Source: Faecalicatena orotica (GTDB taxonomy: Bacteria > Bacillota > Clostridia > Lachnospirales > Lachnospiraceae). From it: a stretch of 64,000 nucleotides of DNA. The stretch covers positions 1-64,000 of the forward strand of contig NZ_QGDL01000019.1 in the NCBI RefSeq assembly GCF_003149245.1, in the 5' to 3' direction. Positions 1 to 9,116 of the stretch are shown one piece after another (within the stretch, counting starts at the first letter, position 1; the number at the start of each line of letters is the position of its first letter). Under the pieces are notes generated by a model that was not told the DNA's origin, did no database searches, and saw nothing but the letters and a program-made list of their open reading frames with translations. The translations under genes and the position numbers were made by a program.

Positions 1-2
1 AG

Positions 3-101
3 GCGTTTAAAATGTTTGATGAAGAAGTGCTGAAAGCACTGCAGCTTCAGTACATAGCACCTGATGATGTGGTACTAAGCCCGAAGCTGCTTAAGCATTA
101 A
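3..101 (+). CDS. C-terminal end of an unidentified protein (partial)
   Basis: Only the last 32 codons of an open frame entering from the left edge are present, ending in TAA at 99-101. The visible residues are mixed, acidic and then hydrophobic, and end in PKLLKH. I do not recognise the family, and the frame choice rests only on its being open to the window edge and stopping cleanly, so this could also be chance. Confidence 0.35.
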   Translation, partial: AFKMFDEEVLKALQLQYIAPDDVVLSPKLLKH

Positions 102-549
102 ACGATAAAAATACAAGCCACCATATCCCGGACAACTTTCACATCATCATGTCCGACCTGTAGGAGTTAGTCTTGCAAGTCGATCTCCCAGAGGTCTGTT
201 TGCTGTACCCGGTTTATGGAGTTTCTTATAAATTCATATTTATTTTAGCACGTAATGGCGCAAATGTGATGAAAAATTTCTTTAAATCAGTACGTTTTTT
301 AATGGTACGTGGGATTTAGTCTTGCATACAGGGTTCAGTTTTGGAATTCACGTGATTGTATATCCTGCATCAAATTGAAGCAGGAGGCCAGTATATTACT
401 GTTCAGACCGTGCTGTACACAGTAACGGATGTGACAGTAAACTAAATGAAAAATTGTATAGATGCTTGATAATATTTCGGTGTGCCGATATAATGAAAAT
501 ACATACAATTATTACGTGCAGACAATTGCAAAAAGGTAAGGTGGCGAAT
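102..549. other. Gene-poor spacer of about 450 bp
   Basis: No convincing gene is present. The stretch is AT-rich and carries an 11-bp direct repeat, TTAGTCTTGCA, at 167-177 and 316-326, plus two copies of the palindrome GTACGT near 281 and 306. It may be the remnant of a mobile element end, but no transposase or matched terminal repeats can be shown. Confidence 0.4.
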
Positions 550-969
550 ATGATACTTGATGATCTTTTGAAGAAACAGAATATGACAAAATACAGACTT
601 GCTGTAGAGGCCGGAATTCCCCATACCACATTGAATGATATTTTCAGTGGGAAAACTAAATTGGAAAAATGTAGTGCCGAGACAGTATATAAAATAGCAA
701 AAGCACTGTCTGTTTCCATGGAACTGCTAACATCAGCCGCTATCCGGCAGACAGAAAGAGAGCGTGCTTATGAATATGGTTTGCCGGAATATTTGCAGCA
801 TGATCTGGATGCCTACAAGAACGGATTGAAAGAACACTCAGATCTGCTCGATTGTTTTTGGGGGGAGTTATATGGAAGTATCAATGCGGCAGAGATTGAT
901 GACGGAGCTATTACAAAAGAACATGCCGATTTTTTGCGAAAAAAATATCTTTTTGGAGAGGATAAATGA
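550..969 (+). CDS. Small XRE/Cro-type HTH regulator
   Basis: The protein is 139 aa. Residues 1-60 form a Cro/CI helix-turn-helix (LLKKQNMTKYRLAVEAG, then a TTLNDIFSGK recognition segment and an AKALSVSMELL tail), followed by an acidic, helical C-terminal region of unknown role. An earlier in-frame ATG exists at 454, but the ATG at 550 follows an AAGGTGG ribosome site and begins directly at the HTH, so I prefer it. The stop overlaps the start of the downstream metallophosphoesterase by 4 nt (ATGA), so the two are translationally coupled. The target is unknown; local autoregulation is an inference. Confidence 0.8.
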   Translation: MILDDLLKKQNMTKYRLAVEAGIPHTTLNDIFSGKTKLEKCSAETVYKIAKALSVSMELLTSAAIRQTERERAYEYGLPEYLQHDLDAYKNGLKEHSDLLDCFWGELYGSINAAEIDDGAITKEHADFLRKKYLFGEDK

Positions 970-2084
970 ATATTTATAGCATTATGGGGATTATGCTGGC
1001 CGGTATCGTAGTAATATACGCATACTTTTACATAAAACGAATCCTCGCATTTTGGGGCGTAAATATGACCCGCAGAAGTTCCAGAGTTATTTGTTTATGC
1101 ATTGCGGCGGCTGTAGCTGCTGGATGTTTAAATGTGTGGAGCATAACAACCATGATCATTCTGCATATATTGGCCCTGTCAGTAATCTGTGATCTAATTT
1201 TTATGATTTTCAGGAAAGTATATAGAAAGCAGGACGGTCGGATTGAAAAAAGGATCCTGTCTGTTTATAGGTGTGGGCTGATTCCCGTCATTATTACCGC
1301 AATCCTTTTGGCATATGGCTTCTATAATATGTGCCACGTTGTAAAAACAGAGTATCATGTCACAACAGAGAAAAAACTGAACGATTATAAAATAGCCCTG
1401 ATCACGGATACCCACTATGGAACTATCCAGAATCCGGAAATATTGAAGAAAGCCGTAGAGGAACTGAATCAGGAGGGTTTAGATATGGTGATTCTGGGCG
1501 GCGACATTGTAGAAGAGGATACTTCCAAAGAAAAAATGCAGGAGGCCTTTCAGGTACTGGGAGGAATAAAAACCTCATATGGTATTTATTATGTCTATGG
1601 AAATCATGACAGGCAGCCGTATACGGAAAATCGTACTTACACAGATGAAGAACTTACAGCGGCTATAGAAAGAAACCATATCACCATACTTAAGGATTCC
1701 TATGTGGAAATAAGCGAAGAGCTCATCCTTGCCGGACGGGAAGATTTCTTGTGGAGTTATGCTTACGGCAGAAAGTCTATGGAAGAAATCTTACAGGGTG
1801 CTGACCGGGACCATTACATTATTACAGCCGACCACCAGCCGGCACAGTCAGAAGAAAATGCTACACAGGGAGTGGACCTGCAAGTATCCGGACATACCCA
1901 TGCCGGGCAGATCTGGCCGGTCGGGCTTCTGTCTGAATTGACCGGGGTCCTTAATTATGGGGAGTACCAGAAGGGAGACTGCAAAGTCATTGTTTCTTCC
2001 GGATTTACCGGGTGGGGATATCCCTTCAGGACTGAAGGACATTGTGAGTATGTAATACTAAAACTAACAGGAACAGGCCATTAA
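966..2084 (+). CDS. Membrane-anchored metallophosphoesterase (YaeI/YkuE type)
   Basis: The protein is 372 aa. The first 130 residues hold about four hydrophobic segments, then a calcineurin-like phosphoesterase domain faces one side of the membrane. Metal-binding motifs are in order: D148-T-H150, GGD near residue 179, GNHD at 212-215, and GHTH at 309-312. Family members hydrolyse phosphodiesters or phosphomonoesters with a two-metal centre, and YkuE/YaeI relatives act at the membrane or cell wall. The start overlaps the upstream HTH gene, so the two form an operon. The substrate cannot be read from the sequence. Confidence 0.88.
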   Translation: MNIYSIMGIMLAGIVVIYAYFYIKRILAFWGVNMTRRSSRVICLCIAAAVAAGCLNVWSITTMIILHILALSVICDLIFMIFRKVYRKQDGRIEKRILSVYRCGLIPVIITAILLAYGFYNMCHVVKTEYHVTTEKKLNDYKIALITDTHYGTIQNPEILKKAVEELNQEGLDMVILGGDIVEEDTSKEKMQEAFQVLGGIKTSYGIYYVYGNHDRQPYTENRTYTDEELTAAIERNHITILKDSYVEISEELILAGREDFLWSYAYGRKSMEEILQGADRDHYIITADHQPAQSEENATQGVDLQVSGHTHAGQIWPVGLLSELTGVLNYGEYQKGDCKVIVSSGFTGWGYPFRTEGHCEYVILKLTGTGH

Positions 2085-2186
2085 ATATGGTTGTTAAGAA
2101 AACGTGCCAAATTGCAAACAAAACCAGATAGATTATTCCTCCATATTATTCTATGATATAGGTATCACATGGAAGGAGAGAAAAAT

Positions 2187-2633
2187 ATGGATTTAGGAAA
2201 TAGTTTATTTCATGCACGAAAGAAAAGTGGTTTATCACAGGAAGATGTAGCCGAAAAATTAGGCGTGAGCAGGCAGACAATATCGAAGTGGGAGACGAAT
2301 GAAACACTTCCGGACGTCCATCAGGCTAAGAAAATGTCGTCACTCTATCACACAACTTTGGACGAACTGATTACATTTGATATTGATCTGAAGGAGATCG
2401 AGCAGGTGATTGAGCAGTCGAATCCAAAACTGGAAGCAAAAATCGACTGGACCAGTGCATGGGGGAAGAAATATCCGATTCTGCTCCAGTATCAGGAGCA
2501 GGTAAATGTACCTGCCTATGCAGTTAAATTAAAAAGGATGCTCGATGACCTGAAAAAAGAATACGGATATAATGATTTGGATGCTTTTCTTGTTCTGAAA
2601 GATATCTTAGGAAAAATGTGGAAGGATAGATAA
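2187..2633 (+). CDS. XRE-family HTH transcriptional regulator
   Basis: The protein is 148 aa. The N-terminal HTH is textbook (ARKKSGLSQEDVAEKLGVS, then RQTISKWETNETLPD), and residues 70-148 are an unassigned helical domain rich in K, Y and D. An in-frame ATG at 2169 is 6 codons upstream, but AAGGAGAG at 2172-2179 is correctly spaced for 2187, so 2187 is chosen. It is monocistronic and ends in a strong hairpin shared with the convergent AraC gene. Proteins of this build often regulate nearby membrane or stress genes; nothing here fixes a target. Confidence 0.85.
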   Translation: MDLGNSLFHARKKSGLSQEDVAEKLGVSRQTISKWETNETLPDVHQAKKMSSLYHTTLDELITFDIDLKEIEQVIEQSNPKLEAKIDWTSAWGKKYPILLQYQEQVNVPAYAVKLKRMLDDLKKEYGYNDLDAFLVLKDILGKMWKDR

Positions 2634-2642
2634 GTATTTATT

Positions 2643-2699
2643 AACAGGACTTTGCCATGTGCATTCTGCAAATAGATGTCATATGGCAAAGTCCTGTTT
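2643..2699. terminator. Bidirectional rho-independent terminator
   Basis: A long inverted repeat has arms AACAGGACTTTGCCATRTG and its complement around a loop of about 20 nt. It sits between the convergent HTH (+) and AraC (-) genes, with A/T-rich flanks on both sides. Confidence 0.85.
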
Positions 2700-2745
2700 C
2701 TTATATAAATACTTATATCGAAAACATTTCACTTCCCCAGTTTTC

Positions 2746-3765
2746 CTACAAGTTTTTTCTATATTCTACAGGTGTTATATTATAATACGTTTTAAAAGAG
2801 CGGTAAAAACTGCTCAAATCTGAATATCCAACCCTCTCCATGATTTCTGCAATAGAAATATCCGGATTATGAAGTAAATCTGCAGCCTTATGCAGCTTCA
2901 GTTCACGAATCATCTCACTGAAATTCATTCCTGTATTGTCTTTAATAATACGGGCCATCTGGCGCTCACTGTAGTTGAAAAATTCCGCCAGTTCTGAAAG
3001 TGTCAGATGTGTATAGTTTGACTGAATATAGTTTAAAATGTACATCAGGTTCTCATCCATCTTCTGTCCGTCTTTGGACGGCAGTATGACATTCTGTTCA
3101 TGATTCCTCAATAAAGTGACGAAAAAGGAGTTTAATAAAGAATTCATCATCCGGTCTTTGTACTTATACTTATGAGAATATTCGTCTGTCATAAAATGAA
3201 TAAAACTTTGTAAATTTGTATCACCATTAGTCTGGAAAAGCAGATATGAATTCTTCTCATTTGCATAGAGCGCATGTGAAAAAAAGTTTGATAATACATC
3301 TTTATCGGTTAACAGGCCAAGAAAAGATGTGTCAAACGTACTTGTCCGGATGAGAAAATTGTAAACGACCGCCGTATCCGAGAAGGCGCTGAGCGCATGT
3401 GTTACATTGGGGGCAATGACGCAGATATCCCCTTCCTTGAGTGTTATAGAAGAGTCCTCAAAGTAATTGGTGCATGATCCGGACATGATATATACTAACT
3501 CGAAAAACTTCTGGCGGTGGTACAATGCCGGAAGGTAACGGACATGCTGGTATATTGCGATGTCCTCATTACTGCGAAAAAAAGATTTTTCCAGCAGGTC
3601 TGTATCTAAAGGGATATTCATCAAATGGAGCAAATCCATATGAACAGTATCAGAAATGGAGGCCAGATCCTGTTCTGTCATTGGGTTCTGCAGGTTTAGC
3701 TCCGGATATTTCATATACAAGCTTTTCAGCTGCTGCTCAACTTCTTTCATTTCATCTATTGCCAT
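2746..3765 (-). CDS. AraC-family regulator of carbohydrate module 1
   Basis: The protein is 339 aa. The middle (about residues 85-165) looks like a cupin sensor (LKEGDICVIAPNVTHAL), and residues 240-339 carry the two-HTH AraC domain (LTLSELAEFFNYSERQMARI, then the ISIAEIMERVGYSDLSSFYR signature). The start follows AAGGAGGAG. It is transcribed away from the GPH/GH43/GH78/GH2 operon that begins at 3957, so it is most likely that operon's sugar-responsive activator (inference from position). The inducer is unknown. Confidence 0.9.
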   Translation of the reverse strand: MAIDEMKEVEQQLKSLYMKYPELNLQNPMTEQDLASISDTVHMDLLHLMNIPLDTDLLEKSFFRSNEDIAIYQHVRYLPALYHRQKFFELVYIMSGSCTNYFEDSSITLKEGDICVIAPNVTHALSAFSDTAVVYNFLIRTSTFDTSFLGLLTDKDVLSNFFSHALYANEKNSYLLFQTNGDTNLQSFIHFMTDEYSHKYKYKDRMMNSLLNSFFVTLLRNHEQNVILPSKDGQKMDENLMYILNYIQSNYTHLTLSELAEFFNYSERQMARIIKDNTGMNFSEMIRELKLHKAADLLHNPDISIAEIMERVGYSDLSSFYRSFKTYYNITPVEYRKNL

Positions 3766-3956
3766 GACGTGACTCCTCCTTATATGGTCAATAACAGTAT
3801 AACAGATAAAAGAAATTTGTGGATACTAAATGTTGGCGATGTCAGATAATGCAAATGCAGTTGTCTTTTTATACAAATGCTAATAAAGAAAAACCATGAT
3901 AAGGTTGATATAAATCAAAGTAAATTAAACCAAAGCAAAGTGAAGGGAGAAAGATT
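3766..3956. promoter_or_regulatory. Divergent control region with paired AraC-type half-sites
   Basis: This 191-bp spacer separates the AraC gene (-) from the operon (+). It contains GCAAATGC at 3851-3858 and ACAAATGC at 3873-3880, direct repeats 22 bp apart, about two helical turns, which is the usual geometry for AraC-family binding. AAGGGAG precedes the GPH start. The binding role is inferred. Confidence 0.5.
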
Positions 3957-5336
3957 ATGGGAAACGCAAGTAAACTAACATTCAAAAACAGGCTGGGGTA
4001 TGGCTTAGGAGAACTGCCGGGGACGATGAATTCAATTCTGGCTGCATTCCTGACTATGTTCTACACAGATAATGTAGGGATGGCTGCAGGGGCAGTAGGT
4101 ACCATGTTTTTCATTTCAAAGTTATTCGATGGAATCACAGATTTAATAGCAGGCAGCCTGATTGATAAAACGAAAACTAAATGGGGAAAGGCAAGACCGT
4201 GGCTGCTATGGCTTTCTGTTCCGATTGGCTTGTCAGCAATTCTGATTTTTATGGTTCCGCAAAATGCATCCGGGACGGCAAAGATGATTTATGCGTTTGT
4301 TACATATAACCTGTTTACATCTATTCTTTATACACTTGTCGGCGTGGCTAAAGCAGCATTGATGCCGCTTATGACACAGGACGGCGTTCAAAGAGGTGCA
4401 CTGGCAAAATATTCACTCATATTTGGGCTTGGCGGGGCAATTTTAGGGACAGCAGCAACATTTCCTCTAATTAATCTTTTTGGCGGAGACATCACTGCAT
4501 GGAGAATCTTGTTTACGATTTATGGCGCTATTACAACTATAGGACTTCTGTTAGCTTTCGCATTTACTAAGGAAAATGTACAGTCTGTAGAATCAGTAGT
4601 AAAAAAAGATACGGAAGAAAAAATGTCATTTACAGAAGGAATCAAAAATTTCTTTCAAAATAAATATTTTATATTTGCATTAGCAATGACTATAGTAGTG
4701 AATTTTTCTGTTCAGATAAACTCAAGCTCCCAGACTTACTTCTATACATATGCAATGAACGACGCAATGTTAATGACTTCTCTCAGCATGGTGAGTTTAA
4801 TTCCAACAGTACTGGGAATCGTTTTTCTCGCAGGACCGAGTTTGAAATTCTTTGGAAAGAAAAGAAGTGTATATGTGGGTGCAGCGGGACAGATTGTTGG
4901 CTATGTCCTTAGGGGAATTGCCGTTTCAGCCACGAACATTCCGCTCTTAGTGGCAGGAACGATTATTTGCGGACTTGCTACCGGCCCGCTTTCAGTCCCG
5001 GTCAATACATTATCTGCAGATGCTGTAGATTACGGTGAGTATCTGACAAACAAACGAATTGAAGGAATCGGGTCTGCAGTTGTTTCGTTTTCCCAGAAAG
5101 TATGCTCAGGATTAGCGGCAGGCTGTGTCGGATGGATTCTGGCACTGACAGGATATGTGGCAAACGGAGTACAGAGTCAGGCAACCATCTTCGGGATTAC
5201 GGCAATGTTCGCATGGCTTCCGGCAATTATGCTTATTGTAGTCATCATCTGTTTTAAGTTCATCTACCACTATGACAAAGAAGAACCAGTGGTTATGGCC
5301 GAACTGGAAAAGAGAAAAAAAGAAAACAGTAAATAA
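3957..5336 (+). CDS. GPH-family sugar:cation symporter (module 1)
   Basis: The protein is 459 aa with about 12 membrane segments. The GPH/MelB signature is clear: GLGELPGTMN at the start, the helix-2/loop FDGITDLIAGSLIDKTKTKWGKARPW with its conserved Asp residues and RP motif, and a second half opening with NKYFIFALAMT. The family imports mono- and oligo-glycosides with Na+ or H+. It is first in a run with GH43, GH78, GH43-CBM32 and GH2 genes, so it probably supplies their intact substrate to the cytoplasm. The exact sugar cannot be told. Confidence 0.93.
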   Translation: MGNASKLTFKNRLGYGLGELPGTMNSILAAFLTMFYTDNVGMAAGAVGTMFFISKLFDGITDLIAGSLIDKTKTKWGKARPWLLWLSVPIGLSAILIFMVPQNASGTAKMIYAFVTYNLFTSILYTLVGVAKAALMPLMTQDGVQRGALAKYSLIFGLGGAILGTAATFPLINLFGGDITAWRILFTIYGAITTIGLLLAFAFTKENVQSVESVVKKDTEEKMSFTEGIKNFFQNKYFIFALAMTIVVNFSVQINSSSQTYFYTYAMNDAMLMTSLSMVSLIPTVLGIVFLAGPSLKFFGKKRSVYVGAAGQIVGYVLRGIAVSATNIPLLVAGTIICGLATGPLSVPVNTLSADAVDYGEYLTNKRIEGIGSAVVSFSQKVCSGLAAGCVGWILALTGYVANGVQSQATIFGITAMFAWLPAIMLIVVIICFKFIYHYDKEEPVVMAELEKRKKENSK

Positions 5337-5365
5337 TTTTACAGCATTTGAAATGGAGGGACAAT

Positions 5366-6727
5366 ATGTCTATTAAATTTAATAACACCCACAATCCAAT
5401 CCTGCCATTGGAATATCACATTCCCGACAGTGAGGGGCATGTGATGCCGGATGGAAGACTCTATATCTATGGAAGTTTTGATGACCGTGGGGATATCTAT
5501 TGCAGTGAAAAATACCATGTAGTTTCAACTGCTAACATGAAGGAGTGGACGCTCCATGATATTTCATTTGAAGGAAAGGATGTACCCTGGTTTGATGATC
5601 CGGATGCGCCCAAATATCCGGGGATTGACTGGTCATGTCCGACTCCGTTTATCCGGAAAATGCTGGAGAACATGGATATGGCCGGGGAGAAAGAAAAGTT
5701 TGAATCAAAGGAAGATGAAGTAAGGCCGCCGCTTCTTTTTGCACCGGACTGTATCTTCCGGAACGGAAAATATTATCTGTATTTCTGCATGCCGGACGAC
5801 AGTGAAGGCGTGGCAGTGTCAGATTCCCCGGAAGGACCGTTCGTGAATCCGGTTCAATTGCCCTGTGGGGGGATTGATCCCGCCGTCTTTATGGATGATG
5901 ACGGGCAGGCATATTTTTACTGGGGGCAATTATTCTCACATGGCGTGAAAATGAACACGGATATGGTATCCTTTGATGCTGACACAATTATTGATGACTT
6001 AGTTACAGAGGAAGAACACTTCTTTCATGAAGGATCCTCCATGCGTAAGATCGGCGATACCTACTACTATGTTTATGCAGATATGGAACGCGGAAAACCG
6101 ACTTCACTGGGCTATGCTACGGGCAAATCACCGCTGGGACCATTTACATATCAGGGAATAATCATTGATAATGACGGCTGTGACCCGGCCAGTTGGAATA
6201 ATCACGGTTCTATCGAATGCGTGAATGGACAGTGGTATGTATTTTACCATCGGTGCAGCAGAGGTGTGCAGCAATATCGGAGACTCTGCATCGAGCCAAT
6301 CACAATCAATGCCGATGGAACGATTGATGAGGTGAAGATGACTTCTCAGGGCCCCGGTGAACCATTTGGAGCCGGAGAAATCATTTATGGATATCAGGCA
6401 TGCGGACTAAGCGGACGTATGTATATTGATACGGATGGACAGGGAAGTGAACATCTGACCCATATCGCAGAGGGTGACCGCGCAGTCTTCCGATATGTAA
6501 AAAGTGAATCTGGTTTTACAAACATCGTCATTGAGGCGGAAGGAACCGGAGAGATTGAAGTACTTCTGGATGGAAACTGTGTTGGAAATGTACGGATTAC
6601 AGAAGACGGCAAAACAGAGGCTACAGTTGATAAAACCAGCGGCGATAAGATGGAAGCAGAACTTCATTTTCTCAAAGCACAGGAGCTGCATATAAAAAAC
6701 ATTATATTTCACGAAGCGAAAGAATAG
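5366..6727 (+). CDS. Cytoplasmic GH43 glycosidase with C-terminal beta-sandwich
   Basis: The protein is 453 aa. GH43 five-bladed propeller motifs are present: HNPILP followed by RLYIYGSFDD (blade 1), PDCIFRNGKYYLYF, GGIDPAVFMDDDGQAYFYWG (pKa-modulating Asp), HEGSSMRKIGDTYYYVYAD (probable general-acid Glu) and NHGSIECVNGQWYVFYH. Residues after about 360 look like a CBM6-like sandwich. The family removes alpha-L-arabinofuranosyl or beta-xylosyl units by inversion. The ATG at 5366 is chosen over one six codons upstream because GGAGGG precedes it. There is no signal peptide, so it acts on imported glycosides, 29 bp after the symporter. Confidence 0.9.
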   Translation: MSIKFNNTHNPILPLEYHIPDSEGHVMPDGRLYIYGSFDDRGDIYCSEKYHVVSTANMKEWTLHDISFEGKDVPWFDDPDAPKYPGIDWSCPTPFIRKMLENMDMAGEKEKFESKEDEVRPPLLFAPDCIFRNGKYYLYFCMPDDSEGVAVSDSPEGPFVNPVQLPCGGIDPAVFMDDDGQAYFYWGQLFSHGVKMNTDMVSFDADTIIDDLVTEEEHFFHEGSSMRKIGDTYYYVYADMERGKPTSLGYATGKSPLGPFTYQGIIIDNDGCDPASWNNHGSIECVNGQWYVFYHRCSRGVQQYRRLCIEPITINADGTIDEVKMTSQGPGEPFGAGEIIYGYQACGLSGRMYIDTDGQGSEHLTHIAEGDRAVFRYVKSESGFTNIVIEAEGTGEIEVLLDGNCVGNVRITEDGKTEATVDKTSGDKMEAELHFLKAQELHIKNIIFHEAKE

Positions 6728-6749
6728 GCACAAGGGGTATGGCGAAAAG

Positions 6750-9116
6750 ATGAGTGAACTAAAACAGTGGATTACGAATGGCAGTAAAACTCCATTTTAT
6801 GCAAGAAAAACAGCAAAGGTTTCAAAAGAAGTCAAAAAAGCTACGGCAAAGGTATGCGGATTAGGCCAGTTTAACTTCTATATAAATGGGGAAAAGGTGG
6901 ATGACCATATCCTTGACCCGGGATGGACAGACTATCGTAAAATCATTTTATACGTTACGTTCGATGTTACCTCTTATCTGAAAAGAGGCGAAAATGTATT
7001 GGGCGCAGAGGTTGGAAATGGATGGTTTATCAAAGATGACGAACATTACACATTTACATTCCCCGGATTCATGCCGCCCAATCCCAACCCCTATCAGCCT
7101 TACGGCAAAAATCTGGTACTGGCAGTTACAGTGGATATAGAGTATGAAGACGGCAGCAGGGAAGTCATTCAAACCGACGATAAATGGAAAGTAAAAGAAC
7201 ACATGGTACAGCATTCCAATGTATACGGTTCCGAAACGATAGACGGTTCTAAGGCCCAGAATGGATGGAACAGACAGGACTTTGATGATTCCGGATGGGA
7301 ACATGCATATATTGTCCCGGCATGTGAAGCACCCGTGGGAAAATTGCAGAACCAGTCCCAGCCCCCGATAAGAATCATTAAGGAATACGAAGGACTTTAC
7401 CTGCATGATTTCAACAATCGGAAAATATATGATTTTTCACAAAACATGTCCGGCATACTTTCCTTAGAGGTAAAGGGGGAAAAAGGGAAAATCATTAAAA
7501 TCTATCCGGCTGAAAAACTGACGCCGGAAGGAGATGCTGACCAGATTGCAAAGGAATGGGTTACTGTAGACTCCTGCATTACCTACATAATCGGGCAGGA
7601 AAACCAGTGGGAAACCTGTGAGATGAAATTCACCTATTTTGCCGGAAGATATATTGCTGTCGAAGGATTAACTGATGAGGATACTGGCCGGACAGAGATG
7701 CGTAATTTAAGGGCATATGCCATTACGAGTGCATATGAACAGAGCGGAACATTTTCCTGTGATGATGAGAGATACAATCAGATTTATCACATGATTGAAA
7801 AAACAGTAGAAGCCAATATGGTGAGTGTGCATACGGATTGTCCGACAATCGAACGATTTGCATGGCAGGAACCGAACCACCTGATGGCCGCTTCCATTAT
7901 GTATATGAAAAATGGGGAAAGCCTGTGGAGAAAATTCCTTCAGGATATGCGTGTGGGGCAGCATACCAAGGAGGATTATTTCTATGATTTCTCAGGAAAT
8001 AAGTTTTATCCGGGTGACGGAATGATGCCGGGTCAGGCGCCCTGCTATATTCCCAATGTCCTGCCTGTGCCGGGGATGGGCAGCTTCTACGATATCATCC
8101 CCTGGGGGAGCACATGTATTCTGGGAACATACTGGCATTATATGTTCTACGGAGACCGGTCAATCATCGAAGAAAATTACGATGCTGGATTGCGTTACTA
8201 TAAATATCTGAAAACAAAGCTAAATAAAGATGGCTTTATCAACCACGGTCTGGGTGACTGGGGAAATCCGGAAGAAGGGGCACTGGCAAGAGAGAATATA
8301 GAAACTGCATTTCTTTATGCAGACGCCGTGGTTTTGATGCAATTTGCCGAAATAACCGGCAGAAAACAGGACCTGATTATGCTTCAGCGGGATGCCGCGG
8401 ACATCCGGGATAATTACAATAAAAAATTGCTTGTACAGCATCCCGAAGGGTTTTGGTGCTACCGGACATGGGACCATCCTGACGAACTATACTTAACACA
8501 GGCCGGACAGGCACTCCCTCTTTACTGGGGGCTGGTTCCGGAAGATAAAGAAGAGGATATTGTAAAGGCATTCCACTGTGTATTAGAAGAAAAGGGGGCA
8601 TTCATTGCCGGAGAAGTCGGACTTCCCTATGTGATTCAGACTGCACGCAGATATGGCATGAACGATTTAATCTGTCAGTATATTCTGAAACCGGAGCATC
8701 CGAGTTATTATGCCTTTATACTGGCCGGAGAAACGACACTCGGGGAATACTGGGAAGAGAATCCGCGCAGCCACTGCCATGATATGATGGGACATATCAT
8801 TGAATGGTACTATAACGGAATCGCAGGAATCATTCCGATAGAGCCCGGTTTTAAGAAAATCGTAATCCGTCCTTATTTGCCTGAAACGATGAACGAATTC
8901 TGCTGTACTTATAAGACAAGGTACGGGGAAATCAGGGTTAAAGTTAAGGCGAAGGGTAATACCGTGGAAGCAGAACTTAAGGTACCGCAGGAAATTGAGT
9001 ATACTTTTGATGGCAGGAACCTAAAGACCCCGTCTCATACGCAGGTGGTTATATTAGAAAAGCAAGGGATTCAAGGAGTAAGTTATGAAAAAGAAGGAAG
9101 AATGTTATTATTGTAA
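6750..9116 (+). CDS. GH78 alpha-L-rhamnosidase, divergent active-site variant
   Basis: The protein is 788 aa. Its order is N-terminal rhamnosidase sandwich (LGQFNFYINGEKVDDHILDP), the concanavalin-like domain, an (alpha/alpha)6 barrel from about residue 330, and a C-terminal sandwich. The barrel motif reads D363-CPTI-E368-RFAWQEP. The general-acid Glu equivalent is kept (E368) and so is the TT-x-x-E base (E666), but the third acidic position of the canonical DCPQRE..GW.GD motif is Pro375. It releases terminal rhamnose from glycosides (family knowledge); this variant may have a shifted specificity. It has no signal peptide. Its 3' end overlaps the next gene by 32 bp. Confidence 0.88.
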   Translation: MSELKQWITNGSKTPFYARKTAKVSKEVKKATAKVCGLGQFNFYINGEKVDDHILDPGWTDYRKIILYVTFDVTSYLKRGENVLGAEVGNGWFIKDDEHYTFTFPGFMPPNPNPYQPYGKNLVLAVTVDIEYEDGSREVIQTDDKWKVKEHMVQHSNVYGSETIDGSKAQNGWNRQDFDDSGWEHAYIVPACEAPVGKLQNQSQPPIRIIKEYEGLYLHDFNNRKIYDFSQNMSGILSLEVKGEKGKIIKIYPAEKLTPEGDADQIAKEWVTVDSCITYIIGQENQWETCEMKFTYFAGRYIAVEGLTDEDTGRTEMRNLRAYAITSAYEQSGTFSCDDERYNQIYHMIEKTVEANMVSVHTDCPTIERFAWQEPNHLMAASIMYMKNGESLWRKFLQDMRVGQHTKEDYFYDFSGNKFYPGDGMMPGQAPCYIPNVLPVPGMGSFYDIIPWGSTCILGTYWHYMFYGDRSIIEENYDAGLRYYKYLKTKLNKDGFINHGLGDWGNPEEGALARENIETAFLYADAVVLMQFAEITGRKQDLIMLQRDAADIRDNYNKKLLVQHPEGFWCYRTWDHPDELYLTQAGQALPLYWGLVPEDKEEDIVKAFHCVLEEKGAFIAGEVGLPYVIQTARRYGMNDLICQYILKPEHPSYYAFILAGETTLGEYWEENPRSHCHDMMGHIIEWYYNGIAGIIPIEPGFKKIVIRPYLPETMNEFCCTYKTRYGEIRVKVKAKGNTVEAELKVPQEIEYTFDGRNLKTPSHTQVVILEKQGIQGVSYEKEGRMLLL

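Noticed and set aside
102-453. IS66-like or other insertion sequence remnant at the left edge
   Set aside because: Only an 11-bp repeat and small palindromes can be seen. No transposase fragment or matched ends support it.
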